Positions 35,750 to 45,564 of a stretch of 64,000 nucleotides of DNA are shown in pieces. Positions within the stretch are counted from its first letter, which is position 1. The number at the start of each line of letters is the position of its first letter. The stretch is from an uncultured Eubacteriales bacterium (GTDB lineage: Bacteria; Bacillota; Clostridia; Oscillospirales; CAG-272): assembly GCA_902491535.1 (NCBI GenBank), contig CABUHS010000012.1, forward strand, positions 1 to 64,000, written 5' to 3'. Under the pieces are notes generated by a model, which had not been told where the DNA came from, did no database searches, and saw only the letters and a program-made list of their open reading frames with translations. The position numbers and the translations under genes were made by a program.

Positions 35750-35839
35750 AGGTGTTTTACCAAATTAAGTAAACGTATTCGTTCCAAATCCATCGACAAA
35801 ATACAGCAGTTCATATTCGTATTACAGCGAAAAAAGATA

Positions 35840-35876
35840 CAAAAAAAGTCCGTGGTTCATATTTTGAATCACGGAC
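35840..35876 (-). terminator. Terminator of gdhA
   Basis: GTCCGTGGTTCA (35848-35859) pairs with TGAATCACGGAC (35865-35876). On the minus strand eight T/T-rich bases follow. Confidence 0.9.
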
Positions 35877-35912
35877 AAATATTTTGTCAAATATTAAAAG
35901 ATCAAAAATTTA

Positions 35913-37262
35913 TCAGTATGCAACTCCCTGTGCAAGCATTGCATCAGCGACCTTAAGGAATCCTGCGATGTTAGCACCGGCAACAAGATTTCCTTCGCAG
36001 CCGTATTTTTTAGCTGCCGAAGCTGCATTGTTGTAAATGTTGATCATTATGTTATGAAGCTTTCCGTCAACCTCTTCGAATGTCCAAGAAAGTCTCATAG
36101 AGTTCTGTGACATTTCAAGACCGGATGTAGCAACGCCACCTGCATTTGCAGCCTTTGCCGGTCCAAAGAGAATTCCTGCCGAAAGGAACTCATTGATAGC
36201 TTCTGTTGTAGAAGGCATGTTAGCACCCTCTGCAACTGCTTTACAGCCATTTGCAATAAGTGTCTTTGCAGAATCGATGTTGATCTCATTCTGAGTTGCG
36301 CAAGGAAGTGCGATATCGCATTTGATCGTCCAGATACCGGAGCATCCTTCGGTAAATGTAGCGCCTTCAACACGCTTTGCATACTCGCTGATTCTCAGAC
36401 GTTCAACTTCCTTTATCTGCTTCATAACGTCAAGCTGTACACCGTCTTCGTCGTAAATATATCCCGATGAATCGCTCATTGCAATTACAGTAGCGCCAAG
36501 CTCTGTAGCCTTTTCAGCTGCATAAATAGCAACATTTCCCGAACCGGATACAACTACGCGCTGACCCTTGAAGGACATACCGTTATGCTCGAGCATTTCT
36601 TTTGTAAAGTAGCAAAGACCGTAACCGGTAGCCTCAGTACGGGTGAGAGATCCGCCATAGGTAAGTCCCTTACCTGTAAGAACTCCTGTAAACTCATTGC
36701 GAAGACGCTTATACTGACCGAACAGGAAGCCGATCTCACGTCCGCCTACGCCGATATCTCCGGCAGGAACGTCTGTATCAGCACCGATATGTTTTGAAAG
36801 CTCAGTCATAAAGCTCTGGCAGAAACGCATAATCTCTCCGTCGCTCTTGCCCTTAGGATCGAAATCAGATCCGCCCTTACCGCCGCCCATAGGCAGGGTT
36901 GTAAGAGAGTTTTTGAAAATCTGTTCGAATCCGAGGAACTTAATTATGGAAGCATTTACTGAAGGGTGGAAACGAAGACCTCCCTTGTACGGACCGATAG
37001 CGGAATTGAACTGTACACGGTATCCTCTGTTTACCTGTACGTTTCCGTTATCATCTACCCAGCTTACGCGAAAACGGATAAATCTCTCGGGTTCTACGAT
37101 TCTTTCAACGATATTTGCCTTAACAAGATCAGGTCTCTTTTCTATTACAGGTTCAAGCGTTGTCAGAACTTCTTCAACAGCCTGAAGAAACTCAGGCTCA
37201 CCGGGGTTGTTTTTGCAGGTTTTTTCATAAACCGATGCAAGATACGCGTTTTTGATTGCCAT
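35913..37262 (-). CDS. gdhA: NADP-type glutamate dehydrogenase
   Basis: Reductive amination of 2-oxoglutarate with ammonium. 449 aa, as in the hexameric NADP(H) class. Visible: GPYKGGLRFHPSVN, PMGGGKGGSDFDPKG with the catalytic lysines, DVPAGDIGVGGREIG, and the dinucleotide-binding VVSGSGNVAIYAAE. Codon use is biased as in strongly expressed genes. Own promoter and terminator, hence monocistronic; TGGAGGATT precedes ATG. Divergent from spoVB. Confidence 0.97.
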   Translation of the reverse strand: MAIKNAYLASVYEKTCKNNPGEPEFLQAVEEVLTTLEPVIEKRPDLVKANIVERIVEPERFIRFRVSWVDDNGNVQVNRGYRVQFNSAIGPYKGGLRFHPSVNASIIKFLGFEQIFKNSLTTLPMGGGKGGSDFDPKGKSDGEIMRFCQSFMTELSKHIGADTDVPAGDIGVGGREIGFLFGQYKRLRNEFTGVLTGKGLTYGGSLTRTEATGYGLCYFTKEMLEHNGMSFKGQRVVVSGSGNVAIYAAEKATELGATVIAMSDSSGYIYDEDGVQLDVMKQIKEVERLRISEYAKRVEGATFTEGCSGIWTIKCDIALPCATQNEINIDSAKTLIANGCKAVAEGANMPSTTEAINEFLSAGILFGPAKAANAGGVATSGLEMSQNSMRLSWTFEEVDGKLHNIMINIYNNAASAAKKYGCEGNLVAGANIAGFLKVADAMLAQGVAY

Positions 37263-37324
37263 TTTGACTAATCCTCCATGAATATCAGACTATCATATTT
37301 GAAATACATCAAACATATATTTTT

Positions 37325-37353
37325 ATTATACAACACGAAACTCAAAATTGCAA
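37325..37353 (-). promoter_or_regulatory. Promoter of gdhA
   Basis: Minus strand TTGCAA (37353-37348), 17 bp, TATAAT (37330-37325). Confidence 0.7.
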
Positions 37354-37500
37354 TACCAAATCCAAAAAAATGCATATTTTTTTATTTATTTACAAAATAT
37401 CGAATATAATCTGCATTTAATGACGTATTTAACTTGCAAAATTTCAATTTTAAATCAAAACATAAGTAAAAATATCTTACCGGAGGAGAATTATAACGCC

Positions 37501-39108
37501 ATGCGGAACGTAATAAAAAACAAAACTCTCTTTTTCTTTTTTAATGCCGCACTTTTAACTGTAACTTCACTTATAATGCGCACCGTAGGTGTAGCGTTTA
37601 ATGTGTATGTTACAGGAAAGCTCGGTGCATCCGGAGTCGGACTGCTGTCACTTATAACATCGGCATATGGATTTTTCACCACATTTGCGCTTTCCGGCGT
37701 AAATCTTGCTGCATCAAGAATAGTTGCCGAAGGACTTGGACATGAGAATCAAGCAGAAATCAGAGGAGGAATGAAGCGCTGTCTTATATATTCTTTTTGC
37801 TTCGGAAGTGTAGGAGCGCTTGCAATGTTTTTCAGCGCAGAAGCTATCGGTAATCTTGTTATTGCGGATCCCCGCAGCGTACGTTCGCTTCGTATACTTG
37901 CCCCTAGTCTGCTCCCGCTTGCCATGTCAAGCGGAATATACGGATATCTTCATGCTGTCAGACGTGTTATAAAAAGCGCATCTGCGCAGATTGCAGAACA
38001 GGTAATACGTATAGTTGTAACGGTACTTGCACTGCGCGCTATGCTGCCCGGCGGACTTGAATACGCATGCTTTGCTGTAACACTCGGAATCACGATATCA
38101 GAAGTGGCGGCATTTTTATACAATATAGTAATATACCGTACCGATATGAAAAAGCATTGTTCGGAGAAAGGTATTGAACCTGCCGGACTCACAAAGAAAA
38201 TGCTCGGCATATCTCTCCCCATGGCACTCAGTTCATATATGAGGTCCGGACTTCTAACACTGGAACATATGCTGATTCCCATAGGACTCAGAAAATCAGG
38301 AACTTCAGGAGAAACTGCAATAGCAGAATACGGCGTACTCCACGGAATGGCATTCCCTGTCGTGCTGTATCCGCAGGTACTCCTTCAGTCAATATCCGGA
38401 TTACTGGTTCCGGAAGTAGCAGAAGAAGCTGCCCGCGGAAACAAGGAAACTATAAATTCAATCGCCGGACGCATTATTCACATGACGCTTCTGTTTTCCG
38501 TCGGAACCGCCGGCATAATGATCTGTTTTTCATCAGCTCTCGGTAAAACGCTTTACGGCAATGACGAAGCCGGAATGTTTATACGCGCAATAGCCCCGCT
38601 TATCCCGGTAATGTATCTTGACAGCGCAGTAGACGGACTGCTCAAAGGTTTGGGCGAACAGCTTTACTCGATGAGGGTAAATATACTTGATTCTACACTC
38701 AGTGTAGCTATGGTATGGTTTTTACTGCCTAAATACGGTGTATGGGGATATGTACTTACCGTATATGCATGTGAAATAATTAACGGCGTTCTCAGTCTCT
38801 GCCGCCTTTTAAAAGTAACTTCCCCCGGCATATCTGTAGTGCGTTCGCTTATCATGCCGCTTTGCTGTACTGTTATATGCTGCAGCTTTTCAGCGAAAAT
38901 AATTCCTTTGTTTCCCGATTGTTTATCAAATGGCACCGCAGGTATGATAATCAGTTTCTTTATTTCCGCACTTATATATTTTATACTTCTTACAATATGC
39001 GGATGTGTCAAATTTTCTGCATCAAAAAACAATAGAAAATTCGGCTTAAACACACACGGTACTGCGTTGAAAGCAGGAAAAAAAGAAACAGCTAAAATAA
39101 AAATATAA
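37501..39108 (+). CDS. spoVB: SpoVB-like lipid flippase (MATE/MVF superfamily)
   Basis: 535-aa integral membrane protein with about 14 predicted membrane spans. The N-terminus shows the typical LLTVTSLIMRTVGVAFNVYV and GASGVGLLSL, then FALSGVNLAASRIVAE. The family exports lipid-linked polysaccharides or peptidoglycan precursors, and SpoVB is needed for spore cortex in Bacillus (established). The start at 37501 is chosen because GGAGGAG lies about 14 bases before it and the upstream 51 codons are AT-rich without domain features. Whether it is sporulation-specific is inference; a sigma-E promoter is not clear. Confidence 0.88.
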   Translation: MRNVIKNKTLFFFFNAALLTVTSLIMRTVGVAFNVYVTGKLGASGVGLLSLITSAYGFFTTFALSGVNLAASRIVAEGLGHENQAEIRGGMKRCLIYSFCFGSVGALAMFFSAEAIGNLVIADPRSVRSLRILAPSLLPLAMSSGIYGYLHAVRRVIKSASAQIAEQVIRIVVTVLALRAMLPGGLEYACFAVTLGITISEVAAFLYNIVIYRTDMKKHCSEKGIEPAGLTKKMLGISLPMALSSYMRSGLLTLEHMLIPIGLRKSGTSGETAIAEYGVLHGMAFPVVLYPQVLLQSISGLLVPEVAEEAARGNKETINSIAGRIIHMTLLFSVGTAGIMICFSSALGKTLYGNDEAGMFIRAIAPLIPVMYLDSAVDGLLKGLGEQLYSMRVNILDSTLSVAMVWFLLPKYGVWGYVLTVYACEIINGVLSLCRLLKVTSPGISVVRSLIMPLCCTVICCSFSAKIIPLFPDCLSNGTAGMIISFFISALIYFILLTICGCVKFSASKNNRKFGLNTHGTALKAGKKETAKIKI

Positions 39109-39124
39109 AAAACGTTCAAAACAC

Positions 39125-39153
39125 TTTCCAAATATAAAATATTATGCTATAAT
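39125..39153 (+). promoter_or_regulatory. Promoter of the fhs-tsaE-tsaB-rpiB operon
   Basis: TTTCCA (39125-39130), 17 bp, TATAAT (39148-39153) with extended -10 (TGC before TATAAT). Leader of about 105 nt; no riboswitch recognised in it. Confidence 0.65.
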
Positions 39154-39264
39154 TGTTGTATTACCATTATTTATTATTGAAAGAAAATAAATACATTCTA
39201 TATTCGCGATTCACAGTAGTATAAAGGCTTTTGCGGAACTCAACAAAAAGAAAGGAAACAAACG

Positions 39265-40953
39265 ATGAAAACAGATATCGAAATTGCACATGATACCCGA
39301 ATGCTTCCTATAGCTGATATCGCCGATTCACTTGGTATACATGATGACGAACTCGAGCTTTACGGAAAATATAAAGCAAAAATAAACGACAGTTTTATAG
39401 ACCGCAATGCTTCCCGTCCCGACGGAAAGTTGATTCTTGTTACCGCAATAAACCCTACTCCCGCCGGAGAAGGAAAAACAACAACAACAGTAGGACTTGG
39501 TCAGGCTATAGCAAAGATCGGGAAAAAAGCCATAATAGCTTTAAGAGAACCTTCCCTCGGGCCGGTATTCGGTGTTAAAGGCGGTGCGGCCGGCGGAGGA
39601 TATTCTCAGGTGCTTCCTATGGAGGATATAAATCTTCATTTCACCGGAGATTTTCATGCAATCACTGCTGCAAACAACCTTCTGTGCGCTGTTATAGATA
39701 ATCACGTGCAGCAAGGAAACGAACTCGATATAGATCAACGCAGAATACTTTTCAGCAGAGTTACCGATACAAATGACAGGGCGCTCAGAAATACTATAGT
39801 CGGACTCGGAGGAACTGCGCACGGCGTTCCGAGAGAAGAAAAATTTATGATAACCGTTGCAAGTGAAGTAATGGCAATTCTCTGCCTTTCTTCATCAATA
39901 TTCGATCTGAAAAAGCGTCTCGGCAATATACTCGTCGCATACAAGACAAACGGCGATCCTGTATACTGCCGTGATCTCGGATGCAGCGGAGCTATGGCGG
40001 TTCTTCTGCGTGATGCTCTCAAGCCGAATCTTGTTCAGACGACCGAAAATACTCCCGCGCTTATTCACGGAGGTCCGTTCGCAAATATTGCACACGGATG
40101 CAATTCTGTAAAAGCAACAAAACTCGCTCTTAAACTTGCGGATTACGCTATCACCGAAGCCGGCTTTGGTGCCGATCTCGGCGCTGAAAAATTTCTCGAT
40201 ATAAAATGCCGTATAGCAGAACTCAAACCGTCTGCGATCGTTCTTGTCGCAACAGCGCGTGCGCTCAAATACAACGGAGGAATACCGAAGGACAAGCTTA
40301 CGGAAGAAAATATCGATGCGCTTAAGGCGGGATTCTGCAACCTCGAAGCTCACATTGACAATCTGAAACAATACGGAGTTCCTGTTGTCGTTGCAATAAA
40401 CCGTTTCTACACCGATACAGACGCTGAGCTTGATCTTATAAAACAGCTCTGCAAGGAAAAAGGAGTCGAAGCAGAACTCTCCGACGTATTCGTCCGCGGC
40501 GGAGACGGCGGAATCGAACTTGCCGAAGCTGTTGTCCGTGCATGTGAAAAGGAATCAAATTTCACTCCTATATATGAATCTTCCGCATCTATCAAAGAAA
40601 AAATATACACTATAGCAACAAAGATATACGGAGCATCTGATGTAAATTACGATCCTGCTGCAGAAAAAGCGATCGCTCAGATAGAAGCACTGTCCGAAGA
40701 AAACGGTGACCGCAATTTCAAATCGTTCCCGATATGCATCGCTAAAACTCAGTATTCCCTTTCGGATAAAGCAGAGCTTCTCGGCAGACCGAAGAATTTT
40801 ACGCTTAATGTGCGGGAAGTAAAGCTTTCCGCAGGCGCCGGATTTATCGTTGCACTTACCGGATCAATAATGACAATGCCTGGACTCTCAAAATCGCCTG
40901 CTGCATACAGAATCGATATTGACGAAAACGGAAATACCGTCGGTCTTTTCTGA
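39265..40953 (+). CDS. fhs: Formate--tetrahydrofolate ligase
   Basis: ATP-dependent synthesis of 10-formyl-THF from formate; one-carbon and acetogenic-type metabolism. 562 aa, normal. The P-loop is PTPAGEGKTTTTVGLGQ, followed by REPSLGPVFGVKGGAAGGGY and MEDINLHFTGDFHAI, all diagnostic. Ends LTGSIMTMPGLSKSPAA. AGAAAGGAAA precedes ATG. tsaE follows after 31 bp. Confidence 0.98.
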   Translation: MKTDIEIAHDTRMLPIADIADSLGIHDDELELYGKYKAKINDSFIDRNASRPDGKLILVTAINPTPAGEGKTTTTVGLGQAIAKIGKKAIIALREPSLGPVFGVKGGAAGGGYSQVLPMEDINLHFTGDFHAITAANNLLCAVIDNHVQQGNELDIDQRRILFSRVTDTNDRALRNTIVGLGGTAHGVPREEKFMITVASEVMAILCLSSSIFDLKKRLGNILVAYKTNGDPVYCRDLGCSGAMAVLLRDALKPNLVQTTENTPALIHGGPFANIAHGCNSVKATKLALKLADYAITEAGFGADLGAEKFLDIKCRIAELKPSAIVLVATARALKYNGGIPKDKLTEENIDALKAGFCNLEAHIDNLKQYGVPVVVAINRFYTDTDAELDLIKQLCKEKGVEAELSDVFVRGGDGGIELAEAVVRACEKESNFTPIYESSASIKEKIYTIATKIYGASDVNYDPAAEKAIAQIEALSEENGDRNFKSFPICIAKTQYSLSDKAELLGRPKNFTLNVREVKLSAGAGFIVALTGSIMTMPGLSKSPAAYRIDIDENGNTVGLF

Positions 40954-40984
40954 AAGCCGAATTAAATAAAAGGAAAATAAATTT

Positions 40985-41482
40985 ATGCTGATAAAAAGCA
41001 TTCGTTCGGAATCCGAGCAGGATACGTTTAATGTGGGAGCCAGCCTTGCCCGATTAATACTTGATTCATTAAATTCACCTGAGAAAACAGAATTATCATG
41101 TGAATTTAACGATAACACTGTTACTGTTGCAATGTTCGGAGATCTCGGAGCCGGTAAAACTGTATTTGTACGCGGAATGGCTTCAATTCTCGCGCCTGAC
41201 GCAGCGGTACAAAGTCCAAGTTATACAATCGTAAATGAATACATAGGGAATCCGGTTAATTTATATCATTTTGATATGTACCGTATAACAGGTGAGGACG
41301 ATCTCTATTCGATTGGATTTTACGATTACTCTGATGCAGTTCTCGCTATCGAATGGAGTGAGAAGATACCGTACGCACTTCCGCCGGTATTTTACCGCGT
41401 TGAATTTTCTTCCGAAAGTGATACTGCAAGGCAGATAACAATTGAGCTTACCGAAAATAATACCGTCCGGGAGGAAAAATAA
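40985..41482 (+). CDS. tsaE: tRNA threonylcarbamoyladenosine biosynthesis ATPase TsaE
   Basis: 165-aa P-loop ATPase that works with TsaB and TsaD to make t6A37 in ANN-decoding tRNAs. Walker A GDLGAGKT (about 58-65), SPSYTIVNEY, LYHFDMYRI and AIEWSEKIP are typical. AAAGGAAAA precedes ATG. The TsaB gene begins one base after its stop. Confidence 0.95.
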   Translation: MLIKSIRSESEQDTFNVGASLARLILDSLNSPEKTELSCEFNDNTVTVAMFGDLGAGKTVFVRGMASILAPDAAVQSPSYTIVNEYIGNPVNLYHFDMYRITGEDDLYSIGFYDYSDAVLAIEWSEKIPYALPPVFYRVEFSSESDTARQITIELTENNTVREEK

Positions 41483-41483
41483 A

Positions 41484-42197
41484 ATGAAGATTCTTTCCAT
41501 TGAATGCAGTACTGAAACGGCCAGCGCTTCGATAACCGAAGACCGTGAGCTTATCGCCTTATATACAAAAAATGCAGGAAAAAAGCACAGTGAAATATTG
41601 CTTCCTATGGCAGAGGAGCTTCTTAAAAGCTGCGGATATACGGTAAGCGATATAGACGCCTTTGCATGTACTGTCGGTCCTGGATCGTTCACTGGAATAC
41701 GTATAGGCGCCGCTACCGTAAAAGGGCTTGCGTTTTCATCAAATAAAAAATGTGTTGGCATATCATCGCTCGAAGCACTTGCATACGGCTTTGACCGTTT
41801 TTATGAAGGATTTATTGCCGCCCCTATAATCGACTGCAGACGCGGAAATGTTTACAATGCTCTGTTCTCGCTCGGCAAATCGAATCCCCCTTCACGTATA
41901 TGCGATGACAGAATGATATCGGTAAAACAGCTCGCCGATGAGCTTGCGCAAAATGAAAAAAAAGTATTTCTATGCGGTGACGGAACAGCGGCGTTTGAAA
42001 AGATAATATCAGATGATCTCAAATATCGGAATATCCTACTTGCACCGCAATCTCTTATCTGCCCGAGCGCATATACGGTAGCGCTTTGTGCATACGACCG
42101 TATCATTGAAGGATCTGCCGTATCTGATACCGAGCTTAATCCGGTATATCTGCGCCCTTCGCAAGCAGAGCGCGAGCTTCGGGGAGAAAAAGACTGA
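41484..42197 (+). CDS. tsaB: tRNA threonylcarbamoyladenosine biosynthesis protein TsaB
   Basis: 237-aa ASKHA-fold scaffold of the t6A complex. Visible: ILSIECSTETASASI, CTVGPGSFTGIRIGAATVKGLA and a conserved C-terminal PVYLRPSQAE. The start at 41484 follows GGGAGGAAAAA, which lies at the end of tsaE, so translational coupling is likely. In many Firmicutes the cluster goes on to rimI and tsaD; here rpiB follows instead. Confidence 0.95.
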   Translation: MKILSIECSTETASASITEDRELIALYTKNAGKKHSEILLPMAEELLKSCGYTVSDIDAFACTVGPGSFTGIRIGAATVKGLAFSSNKKCVGISSLEALAYGFDRFYEGFIAAPIIDCRRGNVYNALFSLGKSNPPSRICDDRMISVKQLADELAQNEKKVFLCGDGTAAFEKIISDDLKYRNILLAPQSLICPSAYTVALCAYDRIIEGSAVSDTELNPVYLRPSQAERELRGEKD

Positions 42198-42240
42198 AAA
42201 AATAAAAACTGCTTATATAACTAAAAGGAGTAATTTTATC

Positions 42241-42690
42241 ATGAATATTAAAATTGCAATTGCATCAGACCACGCCGGATATGACCTTAAAGAAGAGATC
42301 AAAAAACATCTTGCAGATCGCGGAATTGAATTCATTGATTTCGGAACAAATAACTCGACTGATTCTGTAAACTACCCTGATTTTGCTCACGCTCTCTGCT
42401 CATCTATTCAGAGCGGCGAAACCGAACGCGGAATTCTTGTCTGCGGAACAGGTATCGGTATGAGCATGGCCGCTAACAAACATACAGGAATCCGTGCAGC
42501 GTGCTGTTCTGATACATTTTCAGCCCGTCTTACGCGTACACACAACGATGCAAATGTTCTTTGCTTCGGCGCGCGCGTGGTCGGTATAGGTGTTGCAACC
42601 GATCTTGTTGACGTATTTATAGATACTGAATTTGAAGGCGGACGTCATACAAAACGGGTTGAAATGCTAAACGCTCTTGATAAAAAATAA
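42241..42690 (+). CDS. rpiB: Ribose-5-phosphate isomerase B
   Basis: Interconverts ribose-5-phosphate and ribulose-5-phosphate. 149 aa. Visible: IASDHAGYDLKEEIKKHL, CGTGIGMSMAANKHTGIRAA with the active-site Cys, and HNDANVLCFGARVVG. The start at 42241 follows AAAAGGAG; longer in-frame versions would overlap tsaB. Fourth gene of the operon. Confidence 0.96.
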   Translation: MNIKIAIASDHAGYDLKEEIKKHLADRGIEFIDFGTNNSTDSVNYPDFAHALCSSIQSGETERGILVCGTGIGMSMAANKHTGIRAACCSDTFSARLTRTHNDANVLCFGARVVGIGVATDLVDVFIDTEFEGGRHTKRVEMLNALDKK

Positions 42691-42731
42691 TATTTACCGC
42701 TATATTATCTGCATGAAAGGTATATACTTAT

Positions 42732-43373
42732 ATGATTTTTGAAAAATTTGATCACATCGTTTTTGCAGGAGATTCAATTACTGATATGGGATGCTCGACC
42801 TCGTCGGGAAATAATCTCGGAGACGGTTATGTCCGCGCGGTTATGAATATGATCTACGCTTTTTATCCGGAATCTCCCGTGAGAATTACAAATGCGGGTA
42901 TCAGCGGAAATACCAGCCGGGATCTGCTTGCAAGATGGGACCGCGACATACTTGCGCTCAATCCCGATTATGTCAGCATATGTATCGGCGGAAACGATGT
43001 ATGGAGACAGTTTGATATGCCTGCGTTCCCTGATATAGCAGTAATGCTACCGGAATACGAAAGCAATCTTCGTGAAATGATCAGACATACACGGAATGCA
43101 GTTAAGAAAATCTTTATTCTCTCTCCATACTATATGGAACCGCTCACAGAAGATCCTATGCGTGCGAAAATGGATGATTACCGTGCAGTATGCAAAAAAC
43201 TTGCAGATGAATATAACTGTGAGTATGTTGATCTCCAGGAAATGTTTGATAAATACTTTGCATTTCATCATTCAAGCTCGATCGCGTGGGATCGTATTCA
43301 TCCCAACGGTGTAGGCGCAATGCTTATCGCACGTGAATTTTTAAAGCACTGTAATTTTGATTATAACCACTGA
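42732..43373 (+). CDS. SGNH/GDSL hydrolase
   Basis: 213 aa with a complete catalytic set: FAGDSITDMG (Ser), NAGISGNTS (Gly), IGGNDVW (Asn) and WDRIHPNG (Asp, His). It resembles cytoplasmic rhamnogalacturonan acetylesterase-like/TesA-like SGNH hydrolases. The protein is only distantly similar to the tandem pair at 16-17 kb. It follows rpiB by 41 bp and ends the operon. Substrate unknown. Confidence 0.85.
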   Translation: MIFEKFDHIVFAGDSITDMGCSTSSGNNLGDGYVRAVMNMIYAFYPESPVRITNAGISGNTSRDLLARWDRDILALNPDYVSICIGGNDVWRQFDMPAFPDIAVMLPEYESNLREMIRHTRNAVKKIFILSPYYMEPLTEDPMRAKMDDYRAVCKKLADEYNCEYVDLQEMFDKYFAFHHSSSIAWDRIHPNGVGAMLIAREFLKHCNFDYNH

Positions 43374-43414
43374 AAAAGTACCGCAGAGTTTCTAATCTCT
43401 GCGGTACTTTTTGT
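43373..43414. terminator. Bidirectional terminator between converging genes
   Basis: AGTACCGCAGAG (43377-43388) / CTCTGCGGTACT (43397-43408) flanked by A5 and T5. It serves both the rpiB operon (+) and the GH65-like gene (-). Confidence 0.92.
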
Positions 43415-43442
43415 TTCTGTTTATAAATTATAAATGTTAGTT

Positions 43443-45473
43443 TTACTTTATTTCTTCAAGAACAGTATGCTTAGCTCCGTTTTCGGCAATTGCACGGTAT
43501 GCCTTCCCTTTTATATACATTTTTCCTACTGTAATACGCTGCCATCCCTCCGGAAGCACGATATTTTCTCCAAGCCATTCGCATATATCTGAATCTATCC
43601 CGCCTTTCCACGGACATATTTTTGTCAGTCCGAGCATAAGTCCGGCAAGGAGGCTTCCGCGTCCGGTAATAAAATTGGTATTGAAATCCTGTTTGGGATG
43701 CACACGATCCTCCGGATCGTCTATGCTCCACTCTATACATGAATAGAAAGGTTCAATGAAAAACGTAAGATTTGCTTTATCATAAAACTCACGCGATTTT
43801 TTACGGTCTCCGATCCATGCAGGAAACATTCCGAGAAAACCTGTAAGCATAGGATATCTCAGATAATTTTCCATTCCATGCTCTATATAATATCTGATAG
43901 TCGCAGTATCGTCTCCCGAAGTATAGCCGTACGGAAAATATGACATAAGCGTCGTTGACGGCTGATTATCTCTATCTGCCATACCCTCATATTGCGGAAG
44001 TACACCGTCAGGTCGTGACGGAATAAACATTTTGTCAGCTATTTCAAGCCATTTCGCACGTTTTCCGAATCCTAACCGCTCGGAATATTCAGCGGCAGAA
44101 CGGAGAATTTTTACCGACATAATATTTGTGTATGAATCATTTGAAACATCATCAGATTCTTCATCAATTCCGGTAACATGAAGAATTTCGTATCCGCGCT
44201 CTGTTTTTTCACATCTGCTTGCTATCCATTCAGAGACACCGCACATTACAGGCCATACCTTTTCTCGTATAAAACCGTCGTCTCCGGAAACCCGTGCAAA
44301 TCCGTCAAATGCAAGCGCCACATCAAGATTTACATGCTGTTCTCCGGCACCGCCTGCCTGACCGGCAAACGGAACCGTTACTTCACATCCGGTAGCACCG
44401 CTTTGCCACGGAAACTGTATTCCCCGGTATCCGTTAAGCCGAGCGTTGTTTTCGGCAGCCGGTACACGTTTAAATCTATAATCCAACATAGATCTTGCCA
44501 CATCGTGATCGCACATCATAGGTGTAAGGAACATAAAGCTCTCGTTATCCCAAAATACATGTCCCTGATATCCGTCGGGATTGCTGAGCGCGAACGGCGC
44601 GACAGATGCAGGGGAAAACGCTGAGCAGGAGGACATGAGGTAAAAATACGATGCATCGACAGCATCCTGCCAATCCTCACTTGCTCCGTCGATAACTATA
44701 CGGCTTTCCCACAGCTTTCTCCAAGCTTCGCGATTTTTTGTTCGAAGAGAATCAAAGCCATTCCATACCGCCAGTTTAATCATTCTCAGCGCCTGATTAT
44801 GCGGTTCGCTGTGCATAATACCGGGAACATATGATGTAATGCATTCAAGCTTTTTCACGTCAGGAGTTATTTCAAATACTAAATCCGATTCCATAGGTTC
44901 ATGTTTGTTTTTTGATTCATAATCGCCCGATGTAAGAAAAACAACACCCGCATCCGTACTTTTATCGGAAGATATTATGCGGCACTTTCCGTCGTATTCA
45001 TGCTCGCCTAAATGGCAACAAACTGTGTCAGAAATCGTATGCTTCCATTTATCATGAACTCTGTATTTAATATTTACTCCAAGAATCACCGGAGCCGATT
45101 CAGAGTTAAAACGCCATTCTGACATAAGAAGCGTCGGTGATGTGCGTGAACAAAAAACAGTATAAAGGATATTTATCCGTTCGCTGCCGCATGTCAGTAC
45201 AGCTTCAGTTTCAAGCTCTCCGCATGAAAAATCATAGTTCTGGCATATTATTTCGGGAGTCACAACATGGCCTTTATATATAAATGTTATCTCGGGAGTG
45301 GGAATAACGGACATAGCCTCCACGCCTTCACACTGCCGCAACGCGGTAAATCCGCCAAGAAGTCCGTATGTACCGCTGAAAGCATTTTTAGGAAAACGAA
45401 AACCGATAAATCCGTTTGAAACATATGCTTCCGGAGAATGCTCATTCCAACTGCTAAATGAATGTTTTTTCAT
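43443..45473 (-). CDS. GH65-related glycoside hydrolase
   Basis: 676 aa, cytoplasmic. An N-terminal beta-supersandwich (about 1-240) precedes an (alpha/alpha)6 barrel with GHVFWDNESF (304-313), FPWQSGATGCEVT and the acid loop HVTGIDEES, where Glu438 lies at the general-acid position of the GPDEYHE motif of GH65. The region that in phosphorylases reads KQAD is here NQPSTTLMSYFPYG, so phosphorolysis is doubtful and hydrolysis more likely, as in the PGGHG-like branch. Substrate not predictable. The start at 45473 is preferred because an ATG at 45485 abuts AAGGA. Confidence 0.75.
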   Translation of the reverse strand: MKKHSFSSWNEHSPEAYVSNGFIGFRFPKNAFSGTYGLLGGFTALRQCEGVEAMSVIPTPEITFIYKGHVVTPEIICQNYDFSCGELETEAVLTCGSERINILYTVFCSRTSPTLLMSEWRFNSESAPVILGVNIKYRVHDKWKHTISDTVCCHLGEHEYDGKCRIISSDKSTDAGVVFLTSGDYESKNKHEPMESDLVFEITPDVKKLECITSYVPGIMHSEPHNQALRMIKLAVWNGFDSLRTKNREAWRKLWESRIVIDGASEDWQDAVDASYFYLMSSCSAFSPASVAPFALSNPDGYQGHVFWDNESFMFLTPMMCDHDVARSMLDYRFKRVPAAENNARLNGYRGIQFPWQSGATGCEVTVPFAGQAGGAGEQHVNLDVALAFDGFARVSGDDGFIREKVWPVMCGVSEWIASRCEKTERGYEILHVTGIDEESDDVSNDSYTNIMSVKILRSAAEYSERLGFGKRAKWLEIADKMFIPSRPDGVLPQYEGMADRDNQPSTTLMSYFPYGYTSGDDTATIRYYIEHGMENYLRYPMLTGFLGMFPAWIGDRKKSREFYDKANLTFFIEPFYSCIEWSIDDPEDRVHPKQDFNTNFITGRGSLLAGLMLGLTKICPWKGGIDSDICEWLGENIVLPEGWQRITVGKMYIKGKAYRAIAENGAKHTVLEEIK

Positions 45474-45564
45474 GTTATTCACCATTCCTTATTATATAAA
45501 TCGATTTTGGGATATTGTAAATCAAATGTAGCATTTAATTGTTTTACCGAAATGATATAAAAAA

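Noticed and set aside
37348..37500. Upstream 51-codon extension of the SpoVB-like protein
   Set aside because: Very AT-rich with no conserved features; GGAGGAG points to the start at 37501.
39154..39264. Tetrahydrofolate riboswitch upstream of fhs
   Set aside because: The leader shows none of the conserved THF aptamer segments and is AT-rich.
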